In this document: positions 1 through 14,200 of the stretch, in pieces
How positions within the stretch are numbered: position 1 is the stretch's first letter
How the letters are laid out: every line of letters begins with the position of its first letter
From: Apostichopus japonicus
Taxonomy: Eukaryota; Echinodermata; Holothuroidea; Aspidochirotida; Stichopodidae
Direction: 5' to 3'
DNA: 64,000 nucleotides
NCBI RefSeq assembly: GCF_037975245.1
Contig: NC_092581.1
Location: 4,628,001-4,692,000, forward strand
Program-made: the position numbers and the translations under genes
The notes under the pieces: generated by a model
Seen by the model: the letters and a program-made list of their open reading frames with translations, nothing else
Databases searched by the model: none
What the model was told of the DNA's origin: nothing

Positions 1-195
1 TTTGATCTATGTAGGCCTATATATATGCACACACACCCATATATGTATATATGTATATACGTATATATGTATATAATGTATAGGCCTATATGTATATATG
101 TATATTTTATACGAATATGCGTATATAGGCTATGTATATATGTATATACGTATATATGTATATACGTATATATAGATATGTGTATATACAACATA
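1..195. repeat. TA/TATG-rich microsatellite
   Basis: Low-complexity tract of alternating TA with interspersed TATGTA and TACGTA units. It lies just inside intron 1 of the left-hand tandem P450 copy. A similar TA-rich tract (about 14740-14845) sits at the same place in the intact copy, so the tract was part of the duplicated unit. The small open frames here are tyrosine/isoleucine-rich products of the repeat and are not genes. Confidence 0.85.
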
Positions 196-1312
196 AGTGT
201 ACTTACATGAAAAATGCTACACCAAGAGTACCACCAAGAATCCATGTAGTTGTGTCAAACTTGAATAAATCTGTTAAGTGGTCCATTTCGCTGCTCGTCT
301 AAGATCGATGGGGATCAATGATATGAACTAAGAAGTAAGATTGAGCCACTGTACCCTGGCGATAGGTAATGCATGAATGGTCAGCATATATGCGAGTGTG
401 GGAGCTCTATTGGTTTACATGCCGGTCAAATTGTCAATATGCAACTTCCGTTTAAAATAAGCCAACACTGCTGTAGGTGAATAGGTCAGAAACTTACCAG
501 AAGTTGAAAATTATCCTTCACAATAGCAATAACATATTATTTTTTTCTCACCAAAAAGTGAAAGAAAAGGTCAAGAAACATGATAAAGATAGTATTCAAT
601 GGAATAAAGCGATAGGAGGGGGTGGGAGGGGAAGGGGATGTGGTCACATTCCCTTAAATTGGGATATGGTGAACATTTTAATATCCATTTTTATCATTAA
701 GCAGAAACAATTCATATTCATGTTATTTGATAATAAAGATTACTCTGATAAGTTTATGATTGATTCTTGAAAATTCTCTTCAGCCAAATGTCCAAAATGC
801 CATCATACACAATTTCATCAAATGGTGTCCCAACTCAGACCAACTTCTGAAATACGCATTTCCCTGTTCATAGCTGGTAGATAATCATTTCTGTCATGTT
901 TAAATATAAGAGTTGGATTCACCCTTGTATGGATGACGGGAAATGTGCGTCCATGGTTACTGGATATAGCATAAATAAAAAAAAATTGTTCTTAGACTCA
1001 TAACTGGTAACATTTACTTCATATTTACCTTACAACACGGAATGAATATGAATATATTGCAATAAAATTGCATTCATATTGCAGCAATAACTAGAATAAG
1101 TGTCTTTAATTCATATAAAATTCCGAATAAAATGGGGGTAGCGATTCCAACCTATTTACAACCTCCCTCCATGCCCCCCTTACCCACCCCCGAAAAAGAA
1201 CAACAGCAAACTTATCATTTGTTGACATCATGATTCTTATACTTTATTTTGGTCTGCCAAAAAACAAAACAAAATTGACCCAGGTAACGTGACAAGAAAG
1301 TAAAATATCATG
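193..1312 (-). repeat. Left copy of duplicated exon-1/upstream block of the CYP tandem
   Basis: This block matches 14843-16565. Positions 207-475 are essentially identical to 14858-15126, covering exon 1 and about 190 bp upstream. Positions about 500-1312 match about 15735-16565 with scattered substitutions and small indels. The two matching parts are contiguous here but separated in the right copy by about 590 bp that includes a MITE (15185-15443). The block contains no gene apart from exon 1. It presumably holds the promoter of the left copy. Confidence 0.9.
207..286 (-). CDS. First coding exon of a second, tandem CYP3-like P450 (partial, off left edge)
   Basis: The minus-strand ATG at 286-284 opens 80 nt encoding an N-terminal membrane anchor: MDHLTDLF, a short polar part, then a hydrophobic stretch ([12 protein letters not shown]). 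It ends at a GTAAGT donor (206-201). The exon is identical to exon 1 of the complete P450 at 14858-14937, including length and phase (2). The rest of this copy would lie to the left of the window. Same-strand, same-order placement makes this a head-to-tail tandem pair with a repeat unit of 14,651 bp measured ATG to ATG. Whether the second copy is intact cannot be seen here. Confidence 0.85.
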
Positions 1313-1831
1313 ACCCCTGTGAGCGTCCGTAGTCAACACATACCTGGCTCATACGATGTTTCGTAATGTCGACAGAATACATATTTTTTATCGCCGTTCT
1401 TGTTTTCTATTATTATTTTGTTTTTATGACATAACAATATATATTTGGCAGGTGATTCTAGAACTACAATTTAAGAAAAAAAAAGATTTATGCAGATTAA
1501 TTCGAAGGCAGTTATTTATTAGGGGTATACCCTATGTATACATAGGGTTATCGGGTGAAAGGTACCATCAGCGGCGTGGGGGGGGGGGAGGCCTTTGTAT
1601 GTGTCAAATTGGGGACACCCATGTAAGCTGCAGTATATTTCGGATATTTCTTGTTCTCTGGTAGCGTTTTGCAAGCACTAAAGTACAATGATGTTAGAAT
1701 GAGAACTTATTCGAACGGCTTCTTCTTCTTCTAGACAAATAATTGGCGGGAAGGAAAGAGGGCAAATAATACCTGATACCGTCTGCAGCTAATCCCACTG
1801 TTACAAGGTAAACTTAGGATCAGCTGATCAT
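1313..1831. other. Intergenic stretch without a recognised gene
   Basis: Lies between the duplicated block and the hAT-type element. It holds a run of about ten G at about 1579-1588 and AT-rich sequence. I see no exon with homology or usable splice context on either strand. Confidence 0.6.
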
Positions 1832-2858
1832 GTCACACTCACTGGCGGATCCAGGGCCTTTGTTTGGGAGGGGCCAAAGTGGCATTAGAGTGATATGGGG
1901 GAGGGGTCTAAGGGGAGGGGGTGCCCCCTCCCCTTTGGAAAATTTTCTATTGCTGAATGCCCTCAGATGCAATTTGGTGAGACAAAAGTGTACAATGGTG
2001 ATGCTAATTTACTTCTAAAAAAAATGTTTCCCAGGTGTAATTTTCTAAAATATTTATAAAACAAAGTTGGGATCATCTTTCTCAAGAAATTTTATTTCTC
2101 ATAGGTTATAAATTTCTTACAACCAGCCTGTAACTGCAAAATGGTGTTAAACTGTAAATCCTCATGCTCATACATTTACATAGCTCCCAACTCTTGAGAA
2201 GGCAAATGCTGGTCCATGCCACGAATCGCCGTCCTGGGGGAGGGGGTGTCCCCCTCCCCTTTTGAATTTTTTTGGAATCCTGGTGATGCCTACATGTAAA
2301 ATGGTGGCACTTAGAAAGGCTTTTGTCACCCAAAATTTTCTGAGAAATATGCATTCTTTTGTGTGTAACATCAATAAATTGAATAGTAGGTGATAATTCA
2401 TTCTTTCCCGTGGCATGAAAATGTTCGCTGCTCGCCCCAATGAAAAGAAATATAGGCTAATTTGAGGTTCAAATGATGCTGTAAAGGAGGTTTTATACTC
2501 TATTATGCTAAATGCTAAAGAAATGATGGTTGCTAAGTCAAATTTGATGCAAATTTTTTTATGTATACTTGACAATTACAATGCGGTTTTTTTCGGACGC
2601 TTGTGCGGGTCAGCGGGTTTGGGTGTTAGAATGCGGGTCTAATTCCCGCGAATTGCGGGTCAGTTGGGAGCTCTGCATTTAATTTTAAACCAGAAAACGA
2701 AAAGGTTTAGACTAGTCTACCACTGCTATTCCTCTCGATTTTTTTAATTTCCAATCATATGATTTAGCGGATGTTCGGAAACACTTTTTGGCTCACCTTT
2801 GTGGGGGGGGGGGCCGTGGCCCCCCTTGGCCCCCCTTGGATCCGCCAGTGGTCACACT
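1832..2858. mobile_element. Non-autonomous hAT-type DNA transposon with 8-bp target duplication
   Basis: The element (1840-2850, 1011 bp) starts CACTGGCGGATCCA and ends with the exact reverse complement TGGATCCGCCAGTG. It is flanked by a perfect 8-bp direct repeat GTCACACT (1832-1839 and 2851-2858). An 8-bp duplication with short CA...TG inverted repeats is the signature of the hAT superfamily (established knowledge). No transposase frame is present; the small open frames inside are not hAT-like, so it is a deletion derivative or MITE. G- and C-rich tracts lie just inside both ends. It ends 47 bp beyond the stop codon of the P450 gene, in the region that should hold that gene's 3' UTR. Confidence 0.88.
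2091..2096 (-). promoter_or_regulatory. Candidate polyadenylation signal AATAAA for the P450 gene, inside the hAT element
   Basis: First canonical AATAAA on the minus strand downstream of the P450 stop codon (2898). ATTAAA variants occur nearer, around 2680 and 2743. All of these lie inside the inserted transposon, so the transcript end is probably supplied by the element. Inference only. Confidence 0.35.
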
Positions 2859-2897
2859 TACCACCACACATATGAAGTATGATTACAATTCATTTCA

Positions 2898-5190
2898 TTA
2901 CAGCGAAAATAAGGCCCACTTGGCGACAACAACGGGCTTTCCATCTTCCATTCTTGTTAAGTCGTCAGAACTTTGCTTCAATTGAACGAGATCAATCTCG
3001 GTGAGACATTTACATAAAGATACACACAAATTATAACAGCGTCATCTTCATCACAGTCATCATCATACTTCGTCATCCGTCATTACTGTCGAGATTGTCC
3101 CCACCGCCACCCCTCCCCACCCTCCCCACCTCCTCCCCCAACCGCAATCATAATCATCTCAATTTTTCATTTGGTGGTTTTAACATGTGTAACGCTATCT
3201 CAACATTGTAAAAATACATGATTTCGTTATCCTTTACGCGTTATGATAGGCTATTGAGCCTAAGCTAAGATACTGTTATCCATTCATATTAAATTGTTTA
3301 ATGGCGCCCCTTAAATGGGGAAAACTGCAATTGTCCTTCATCCATTTTCGCTGAACTTGAATCTATAACATTACTATAATATAGTCTATATCGAATTAAA
3401 CTAAACTATATTAGTTCTTTTGTTTATACAATAAGCAAATGTGATCAAGATTTGATTTGAAATCTTAACTGATCTAGAATTATTGCAGATTATGTGTGGA
3501 CAAAATGGCACCCATCAGATGGTAGATACTTTGCTTCTGTTTTTTTTATCTTTTTCGTCTTCCTTATTTTTCACTCATTTTCTCGGAACAATGCGAAGTT
3601 TGATACCATTTGGTGGAGAGATCAAACCAGTACTAATGTTGAGAACTGGAGGAATCTGCAAAAAAAGTTAAAAGGGGACAAAATATTACATAATAACCAA
3701 AGTACAGGCCTATATCAAGTACCAGTTCAACACAACGATGTGTTAAATAGTATTAAGTCAAGAAGGCCCCCCCCCCCATATCCACGGGTTCAAAGGATAT
3801 TACAAAACTTTTGCATACAAAGCTGCTTAGATGGTGCTATCATTGTTTGCTTATATCGGTAAACTTTTAGAAATGTGATAGCGCCGCCGATTTCTTCTAC
3901 GCGAAAACATCTTTAAGGACAAAAGAGAAACAACAAAATTCATTATCTGATACATTTACGACGACAGCTGATAATGGAACATTTTAGGTGTACGTCTTAA
4001 AAAAAAGAAGCAAATATTATATTAATAATAGACTAATAATTTACAAATAATATGTAAATAATATACGAATAATATATTGGTAATATTGAAATGATATATT
4101 AATACTATGCAAAGTAATGTATTTAATTACCGCAACCCATTCAATGACTTTGAAACGAAATTTCCACCGTTGGCGTTGAGGGGGCGGGGACGATGACGGG
4201 GGTGGGGCGGGCGGGGGTTTGTTACTCGAATAACTTGCATGCTATTGTTAAACAAACGTGAATTGTCAACCATTCATGACGTCATGATAAAATGGTCAAT
4301 AGAGTTTGGTCACCTCAGTTTCGGGACAGGTCTCAAACCGGTATTTCTGGAGTATCCGTACCACTCCGAACTTCATCTCCATCATAGCTAATCTCATCCC
4401 CAAGCAAATACGAGGGCCACCTCCGAATGGAAGCCATGCCATAGGGTGTATCCTGTGGCTATTCTCTTTATTGAAGCTGTTAAAAAAGTGCATATTAAAG
4501 GCGATCAAATGCTGCCAAGACTTGATCAAAAGGGTTGTTTTTTTTTTTAAAAGCACATATTTTTGGGTAACTGTAACAGGCAGTTTTGAACAAGAAACTT
4601 AATTTAGGGAATATTGTCAAACATTTAACATTTTGAACACATCGATTACAAAGAACGATATAGCTAGATCTAACACAAACACCAGGGGATTTGTGGGGGT
4701 GGGGGAGGGGGAGTCCATTGGGTACGGTGGATCCGGTGGGGGTGGCAAATAGACTTCCAGAGGTGGTGTGTATCATTGTTAAAATCCCTCTGTAACTTCA
4801 TCTACGATATATTTGGTTGGGTCAGTGAGAGTGGGGGGGGGGGGTGGGGAAGGATGATGAGGAGAAGGGTGAGGGGGGGGGAGAGCGGGCGCAGTATGGG
4901 AACGACCGATATCTAGGGGAACCGAATCCCTCACTCACCCGTACAAAACCGAGTCATCTCCAGTGGGTGTCCAAAGCAGATATGTAATATACTGTAAGCT
5001 ACACTATAGTGTTTCCTTGTTAGTTCTTACCGTTCTGGTTTGAAGCTCTCTGGATCTTCCCAGATTTCGGGGTCATGGTGGATGGTGTAGATTGGGATGA
5101 TAAAGACTGTTTGCGCTGGAACTGTTACCCCGCCAATTACCGTAGACTCCTCACAGTAACGGTCGGTGCTATATAGTAAACAAATTTTTA

Positions 5191-5256
<66 letters not shown>

Positions 5257-8200
5257 AGGATTTTAAGGAGGGATGGGTGCCTGGCTTCGATGAAGCCGAG
5301 ACTCATGTATTGGAGTGTGTCTCCAGAGAAAAAAAAAGTTGAAAGTTTAGATAAGACGAACAATGATGTATTCTAAGGCATATTTACCCCTCCCCCCCCC
5401 CCTCGACTGAACGTTTTAGCTCCCGACAGACGATGGAGTCCATTTTCTCACGCCACTGTGGTTTTTGAAAGGGGGTAGGGGTGGGGATCAAGTCCCCATC
5501 CTATAGAAAATGATGTAAGATAGATACCCAATATTTCCAGTGACACTGGTATACTTAACAAGGTTCCTAAATACGCAGTTTGTCTGTTCGTGTCCCAAAT
5601 ATCTCTTATACTACAAAGACATATGCACTATATGATGCAACATTCCTACACAATATAACCTCGAACTTTGACATTTTAAGGTACAACAGAGGGAGAGAGA
5701 GATACCACAGAGAATAGCTGCACGTTAGCAGAGAATGGGAAGGTCGGAGGGTTGAAAAGATGATTCGACAAATACAATCATATCTTTCCGTTATACGAGA
5801 AAGCTTCTGTTTTCTGTTTCTGTGTCTTAGCTAATTCAAGTCGCATATATATTCTCTGGCCATTTCTTGGAAAATTTGGTAATGTTTTAATATGTTATAC
5901 TTTATCGGAAGTAATATTGATGACCTGTAACAAGAGTTAAAGGAATAGTCCAGGTCAAAATTTTTTTTTTGATTCAGTGTTAAAGAAGAACATGATCTAA
6001 GCATTCTGTTGAAATTTGCATTCAATTCCTATGTACCGTTTTTGACATATTGACAGTTGAAGTTGCCACCTTTCATATCAAAAGTGAACTTGGAGCAAAC
6101 AGGTGTGACGTCATTGTTGCGCACTGAAATTTTGACCTGGACAATTTCTTTTAAGTAGTATTCACTCACAGGGATGATGCCGGGTATAACCTTAAGGTTT
6201 CTTTAATAACGCCCTCTAAATACTCCATTTTGTTGACGGTTTCGTAAGTCAACGGTTCCCCATTCGGAAAATGTTGATCAACCTCTTCGATGAGTTTTTC
6301 CTGCTTGTCAGGATTGGTTGCGAGCAAATACGAGATAAAGCCAAGAGTTGTTGTAGTGGTTTCGTATCCCGCCATAAAGAAGGTGAATGTCTAAAGAAAT
6401 CACGAAGAGAGAGAAAAAAAACATCTTTGTATTCAGGTTTATTTTCGTGAATTTTTATCTCACAAAAATTTGGAATATTCGAATTGCTCCCAGACGTGTA
6501 TGTACATTAACGAGAGACACTAGAAACTGGACACCCAAGTCGTAACCATTGCTACAGTACAACAAAAGCAGCTGCGTATAACGAGAAAGCATGATGGTTA
6601 TTTAATAAATCAAAGAAAATTTACAATTGTTTGTTAATAATGTTGCACCATGAAGCGTATAACTAACCTGGCGAACAGAAGGGGTGCGCGCAATGCACTT
6701 CGGGTAATTTTATCATTGAACCCTTAGCAGTTAGTATGACAGATATATAAACTTTTTATCTTGTAATAATAATGATTATGAATATTTCCTATTATTTTTT
6801 GCAAACGCTTCTCAAGTGTTGGTAATACAGGGAGTTCCGTATAGCAGAAACCCTCATTTGGAGGGGCACAGCAATTATAAGGAGGGGCACAATACCCCGT
6901 GTGTCGTAACTTGTGAAGTCTTTGGAGAAATGATGGTACGCAGATGGGGGAGCAATTTGCACGACGAGTGGGGTGAGGTGGGGTGGAGACGGGGGGGGGG
7001 GGTTGGCAAGTCCAACAGTCTTGCACCAATCGTGTGATTGACTCCTATGGCCTTAGGCTACTTCATCCCTTGCGCCATATTGTACATATTACTCAATCTA
7101 GTTTACAGTGTTTGAATCTGTCTGGCACTTTGCCCAAACAGATGCTTTTTCTCTGTATCGCGTAGAAAATAATTAGGTAATCTTTGCCGCACACCAGTGA
7201 TTGGTGGCGCCTGTTGCTTTTTGGTGACACACTTACATTAGCAGTTATGTCAGCATTCGTAAACTGAATCTTCTTGTGGTGGTGATTATCGTCACCATGG
7301 TTACCGTCTTCTTCCTCTCCTTCAAGTTTGTGAGCGTTTACCATAAGCTGCAGTACATCAACTCTGACCTATAATCGAAAATTAAATGAATAATCTTTAT
7401 GAAAAGACAAACTTGAAACACGCAAAAAAGGGTGGGGTGGGGGTGGGGAGGGAGGAAAAAAGAGAGCGGTGTATAATAATAACATAAATGTTACAAAAAC
7501 ATAACGCAAACATAGTTCATATTTTTAAAGATAGTACAATTCTATTTCACCTCTTGAATATAAAACCAAAAATTGAGAAGAATATATTCAAACGTTACGT
7601 AAAATTCTCAATGCCATCATGTTTATTCATACTGCATATTAATCATTGACCATTTTTATACCTCTGGAATTTCTATGCTCTCTCTCTCTCTGGTCTGACC
7701 AAACACGAGTTACCTATTGGTTTCTTATGCAAATATGAATGTTTTTGTTAAGTTATTCGATTTATAATTTTTTATTACCATATTATCACAGTATGCATCA
7801 AAGGAAAGTATATATTTCAGTGAGAAAAAGAACCCATTTCCCTGACGTAATTATTCACAAACAAGAACATTTCATATGGATATTTGTGAGGGAAGATGTA
7901 GATATCTTACAACTAGGTAATTTATTTCTTAGGTAACATCTTAGGAAACAACATATACCGTACCTTACTTTTCGTTTTTTCTCTTGAATCGATAACTTGG
8001 TTAGTCAAATCAGTAAAAAATTTCTTGATATGGCGAGGAAAAAGCCCATAGTCTATGACATCAAAAAATCTTCCCACCAAAGGAAAAGCGGCTGTGTAAA
8101 GAGTATATAGATGTGTAGAGAACATAACAGAAGAAAGGTGCCCAATTATATTTATATCTTTAATCGTATCTGAAGATTAATTGCAGAAAATATATTCAAC

Positions 8201-11200
8201 CTCATTCGTATACCACCTAATAAATTACATCCGAATAATGAATAAAAATACAAATAAGTTTTGATAACCTGTCCATTTCGTTTCCTTGGGCACCTTTACT
8301 TGAGTGCTTGCACAGACGGTTGGAAATGAGTGGCGTTCCTTAGGGAGGGAGAGGGAAGGAAGAGTGCGGAGAGGGGGTGGGGGAGGGTGGGGGTTGAAAC
8401 CGCCCCTTTGGCCAAGATGGTAAAAACTCAATCATACCAAGGAACTAATATCAGCCTAATATAAGCCCTTCATATATGAAGGGCTTGTCACCTTAGAGAG
8501 CATACGAAATAAATTTGGAGAGTTCAGCCGATTCACCTCACCTCACCCCACCCCACCCCACCCTAACCCAACCCGCACCCTAACCCTAACCCCAACCCGC
8601 AACCTTAACTCGCACCCCAGTTATGCAAATCTGTTCTCTCATCCATATTCAAATATACTTACAGCCAGCGATATATCTGAAACTGAATACATTAACGGCG
8701 AGGGCTTCTCTAGCATACTGTACGAATGGGTCTTTGGGATTCTGTTGTGAGTTTAGCTGAAGACCGAAAAATGTTGCAGCCACAACATCAATTGTGAAAG
8801 CTCCAAACAATCTGAAAGTAAATAAATCAACAACAAGAGATTAAAACTAAAGAAAAGTGAATTTAACAATAACATCAATATACCGTAAATTACGTAAAAT
8901 ATTCTAGTCAAGTTTTGGTACAAGTTATATATGGCTGATGCCGTTACATTTTTGTTAATATTTAATAAATTACATAATATTTAAAGATTTATATTGGAGC
9001 GGGTGGGGTGGGGCTTGGGTGGGGCTTGGGGTTTCCTATTAGGGTGCGGGGGGGGGGGGGGTTGGAGGTGGGGTTTCAACACACAGTTAATGTTGTTTCT
9101 TTAAGTTTGCTACTGCTAAATTAGTTTTACTCTGAATTATAATGATATATTTTCCTATACTGGTTGGAAAACATTTTAACGTTCTTCAGACTCCTGCATA
9201 TTATTTTCGAATTTAGTTAATAAGACTTTGTTTGATTTTCATTCTATTTCAAATCATTAATCATGTTTGATTGAGTATGCAAAATCTTTTTATTATAGAA
9301 AGCGATCAGTTTGAATGAAGCAAACAAGTAAACAAATCGCAAATTACTTAAAATATACAAAATAGAAAACAATAACCAAAGAAGAAAAGAAATAAATGCA
9401 AGGGATTGAAACAATGTATAATGTTTAAAACAAAAGAGCAATTGTTTATAAAAATTAAAGTGAAGGAATCTCAAGTAGTTTTGGAAATACTAATCAAACG
9501 GAACCAAAAAAATCAACTTAATTTAATTTACTCTTTGCATTGGATGAAGTCTGACTGGATTTGTAATTCCTCAATTTTTGCCAGTAAATTGTCACAACAA
9601 TCTGTCATGATCGGAGTCATCTGTAAAGAAAACAAAAGAAAACACAATAAATCTATTGTTCTAAAATCTATTGTCTGTTCCCACCCCCCCCCCCAATCAA
9701 ACTGAATGATTCCTTGTTCAATGCAGATTTACACGTTGATATTTCATTGAACTTCATGTTTCGCTCATGAGCTAACGAATGTGCTTGGATTTTTTAAATT
9801 TTTATTATTGTCATTTTTAATGAGGATAACACCCATTAAGGTCATATAGCCAGAGGATCCAATCTGGACGGGTAAGGACAGGGTGGTAGTAAGGGTAGGG
9901 TGTGGGGGGGGGTTGCTAGGGGGACGTGGTGCAAGGGTTAAGGTACTGGGAAAATCATTCTGTGAAAATTGCTCTACTCAAATACGTGCGGCAGATTTTT
10001 AATCATCTCACTTACAAAGTTTGTTAGTAATTCACTTTATGATTTGGATCAGAGAATGGGCAAGAATAATTTCTCACGCTGATCCCCCACCCCACCCTTA
10101 CCCACTAACTATGTGAGGAACTGATTCACTGTATAAAGTGGGGGAGGTGGGATAGTCCACTTTGTAACGGATGAGACCCACCATCACAATGAAGCGTATA
10201 CCCAACGTATATAACTGCTGAATAACAAGCAAAGTAAAGGATAAATACAATGTGTCACACTGACCTCCAACGAGGTAACCTTTGTACCTTGGAAGATCGA
10301 GGTTTATTGATTCGGAGGTTTTCTCTTATCTTAGTTACTATTCTTAAACAATATCCTTGCTGATTAAATTAATTAATTACAACTTACGTTTGTGATATTT
10401 CTAGTAATGACAGTATATGGGTTATAATTGCCCCGACTGATTTAGGTAGTGGCAAATAACCTTTATGGGAGGGCCAGAGGCAAATGAAGGAGTTTATAAG
10501 GGAAGGAGGGGGGCGTTTCCCCCGGGGTCGTTGAAGCAGACTACCATATAGGGGTTGTGGTGGTCTTTCCCCAGGAAAAAAACGTCGACGTTTAGATGTC
10601 AAATGGTCAGTGCATTCTGTGGCATAATAAGACTATAGATTACTAGGTATATACACGCAAGGTTGTGTTAAAAGAATTCTGTTAAAGGAGGTTTTTCATA
10701 TTTATCGCAAATAATCCGAAAATAGCAAAATAAGACTTCACCAAAATATGATTTACAGCATAAGAGAAGATAAAAGACATATGAAAGCAACCTCCCCCCC
10801 CCCATTGGTAACGGTACGAACATGATTGTGACGTCAAGGATTCACTCTACATACATATATATTCAAGCTAGGTGGACCACGTACCCCATATAGAGACCCT
10901 GTACAGATGCCTATATGCCAAAACGTATAGTTGTTGAAATAAGACTTCAAAGAAACTCCAAAGAAGATATCGCCATTCCAAAATTCCTTACATAGATTAA
11001 AACGTGTATTGCTTCGATCCACTCTTTATAAGTTGCAAGCTGAGTTATTCACAGATAAGTAGTGAATAACTTGAAGTAAAGGAGCGTGTTCCTTTTTTCA
11101 AATCCCAACGATTACTCACTGACTTTTAGGGTACAGATAATACTCTTCATTTAGTCATTAGATTTATCTTTAATTCACTTGACTTCTATAACGCTCCAAT

Positions 11201-14200
11201 GTAGTCAAAATTCTATACTATCTAATATTCTATACTAATAATTTGGACTCTCTGGACAAAGGGGCATCCGTGACGTCACAACCATGTTCGTACTGTTTAA
11301 AATGATGAGGGGCTTGTGGTAAGTTCCAACAGTCATTTTCTCTCAAAATAATAATAATCAAATGATGTTGATGCTTTGGTGAAGTATTGCTTTATATCAT
11401 ATTATGTTAGGATTACTTTAGCATTTCTATCAGAAAAAAATCCTCCGGACCGTTAATATAAATACAAATGAATCATTGTGTGAGGTTGAGAAGGGGAGGC
11501 GGGAAGGGGAGGAATGTGTTCCTCACTGCTTGGATCCTACCCCCTCCCCCGGCCACCCCACTTAAATATTGGATCCGTCGTCCCTGGTGAAGACTGGTGA
11601 AAAAGTACATTATGTACGTTCACAGTATAGCCTATATATATATATATTGGCGTATACTAATACCTGTTTTAGTTTACTTCCACTGAAAGCTGGTGTCATA
11701 GCATTTCGTGCTTCTTTCCACTTCATATCAGATAAAACAACCACAGAGGATTTCATCATGTTATCTTGACAAAAGGGATTATCTGGCTGAAAAGAGAAAA
11801 ACAAAGTGCAGTCAAGAATAGTATTCTCGATTTGTCTCTAAAGTTTCCACTGTATAATTGGTATAGAAGTTCCATGGTTCTGTTTTGTCTCTGATAATAC
11901 TCTGAACCAATACTTCCTGTGGCCATGTTACTAGATATTCCCTATAATCTAGTTCTGGTTACTCGATGTGACTCATATTTAAATATGTATTGGCATTGGT
12001 ATGAGTAATCTTCATTTTAGCCTTTGATGTGATAGGGGTCAGTTTAACGTATGGTTAAGTCGTTTGGGATCATCCAGCAGCTCGCCGCGGTGGGGTGGGG
12101 TGGGTGAGGGTAAGGTGGTGTGTGGGAATATGCAGTGAGTTGCCATTTCCCGTTATACCAAAAGATATCAAGAATGTCAACAAACATATGTTGTTTGTTT
12201 AAATATTTTACAGTACTTAAGGTGTAGGGATCGAGGAGGATGAGGGGTGGGGGAGGGAGAGGGTTGTAATTCTAACTAGGGGGTGGGGAGGTTTTCTTGG
12301 TCCGATATGGCCTATACGGTACTAATCCGGACCCGATGGTTCCAGAAAAATTATACTTACCCCATGATTCGGGAATGACGAAAACTGACTGATCAAAATC
12401 TGTTGTATTAGTTCCAGATCTCTGACAACCAACCATTTACTGCTCAAAAAGGTAACACTACGTGGGTGGGGAGGAGGCGCGGGGGGGGGGGGGGAGAAAG
12501 AAAGAAAAGAAGGATTTTAAAGAAGTGAACGTCTCAAGAAATCAGTATTTCTAAGAGATGGCAGTGAAGCTAGTGAGAGAATCCGAAATCGTCATAGTGA
12601 CGTCATTGGTTGTATATTTTGTTCTACATAGGGATTTTTCTTTATCACTTTCGAATGTTCTTCACGAACTTGATCAAACAGCTTCAATTCTCTCTCGACT
12701 TGTATTCGAGGGTGGCGATATTATATTCATTAACTGGAAAGATTTTTTTCTTATGGTGAAAATATTCATTGAAACATTGTACCGATTAATATGAAGAAGT
12801 AAAACTATACGGCGTCCGTTAATGCTATAGTTAATATTTGACAGGAAATCATCTGTGTTATACGTGTATCTAAAAAAAAAAAAAAGTTAACACAATGGAA
12901 GCATTTAATTTTTTTTTATTTCTGAACAATTCCTTACCCAAATGCCTTTCCGTATTTTTCACATAAGTCAGTTATTGTAGATGTGAACCCCTGTATAAAG
13001 ATGAAAATATGGGAAGAGAAACGTGTAAATGCAGATGAATTGAGAATTGGATACCGTATGTCGAAATTTTGACGGGGGGGGGGGGGGGGGGCGGAAATTA
13101 GACTACTTTGGAGTGTGCATATCTGGTTGAAAACGTGTTCTACATGGGGTCGGACTTCTAAAATTTTGACATAGATTAAAAGTAATTTTTGAGAAAGAAA
13201 AGATTTTTTTTATTTACCCTTCTGAAAGTTAAAGCGTTTCCAAGAAGGGGAAGTGGTATTGGACCAGGAACTCCATTCCTTTGAAAAGCTGTTTTCTTCC
13301 AATAGTCATACCTATTAAATTAATATCCCATGAGAGATGAAAACAACTTTATAAAAAAAGTGGCGCAAATTCAATCGTAATATATTACCTATAAATCTAC
13401 AAGGAATCAGATTAATAACTTAATCAAACATAATTCTGCTTCTAAGAAAGAATAAGAACATTAGTGGTAGCAGTTGACATTTTAATGACCCGACCATCAG
13501 CCTCGGACTTCTTTTGTTTAAAGGGGTATTCCAGTGGCAGAAAATGCAAGACTACTAATAAAGAGAAAAACACTCCACAGTGTAAGTTGAAAGCCCCAAC
13601 TCAATATATTGTCCCTTTAATCATTAGATATATGGTTGATTGAAGGTAACTCACTTTGACTGGTTAAGCCCTTCCTACCTCTTTAAGGGGAACACAGTGG
13701 GTGGTCTATGACGTCATCACGGTAGATATTCATCAATTGCTTAACTTTCCTATTACACTCTTTTTGTTCATTAATCCTTGACACCTGTCATTACATTTGG
13801 GATGTTTGATTAGCTATCAATGCTCTCTGTATTTAAAATTTCATTCAAAATGTAACTATTTGCAGAAATAATGACTTGTTCTATGAATAAGTGAACCAAA
13901 TGTTACAAAGACGAACAATTCGTAGTTTATGATGACGTCATGATGACATCATCAATTCATTCATTCATTCTGCCAAGATACTTTTGAAGAAAATATCACA
14001 AAATTTGAAAATAAAACCACCCTGTTAAATGCTGTGAAGATGTGTGCTTTAGACCTAACTTTGCAGGAAAGTTCCAGCAATGTTAGCTACGAAATCAACT
14101 TCACCCACCGGATTACCCCTTTAAAATTAATTATAACGTTAAACGTACAGGAGCAAGGCTTGATGACAACAAAGTACAGTGAAAGAAATCCTCGTTGTTC

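Noticed and set aside
8533-8625. Interstitial telomeric repeat (CCCTAACCCTAACCCC)
   Set aside because: Only about two perfect units within a longer degenerate CCACC/CCTAACC-rich tract; chance within a C-rich block is more likely.
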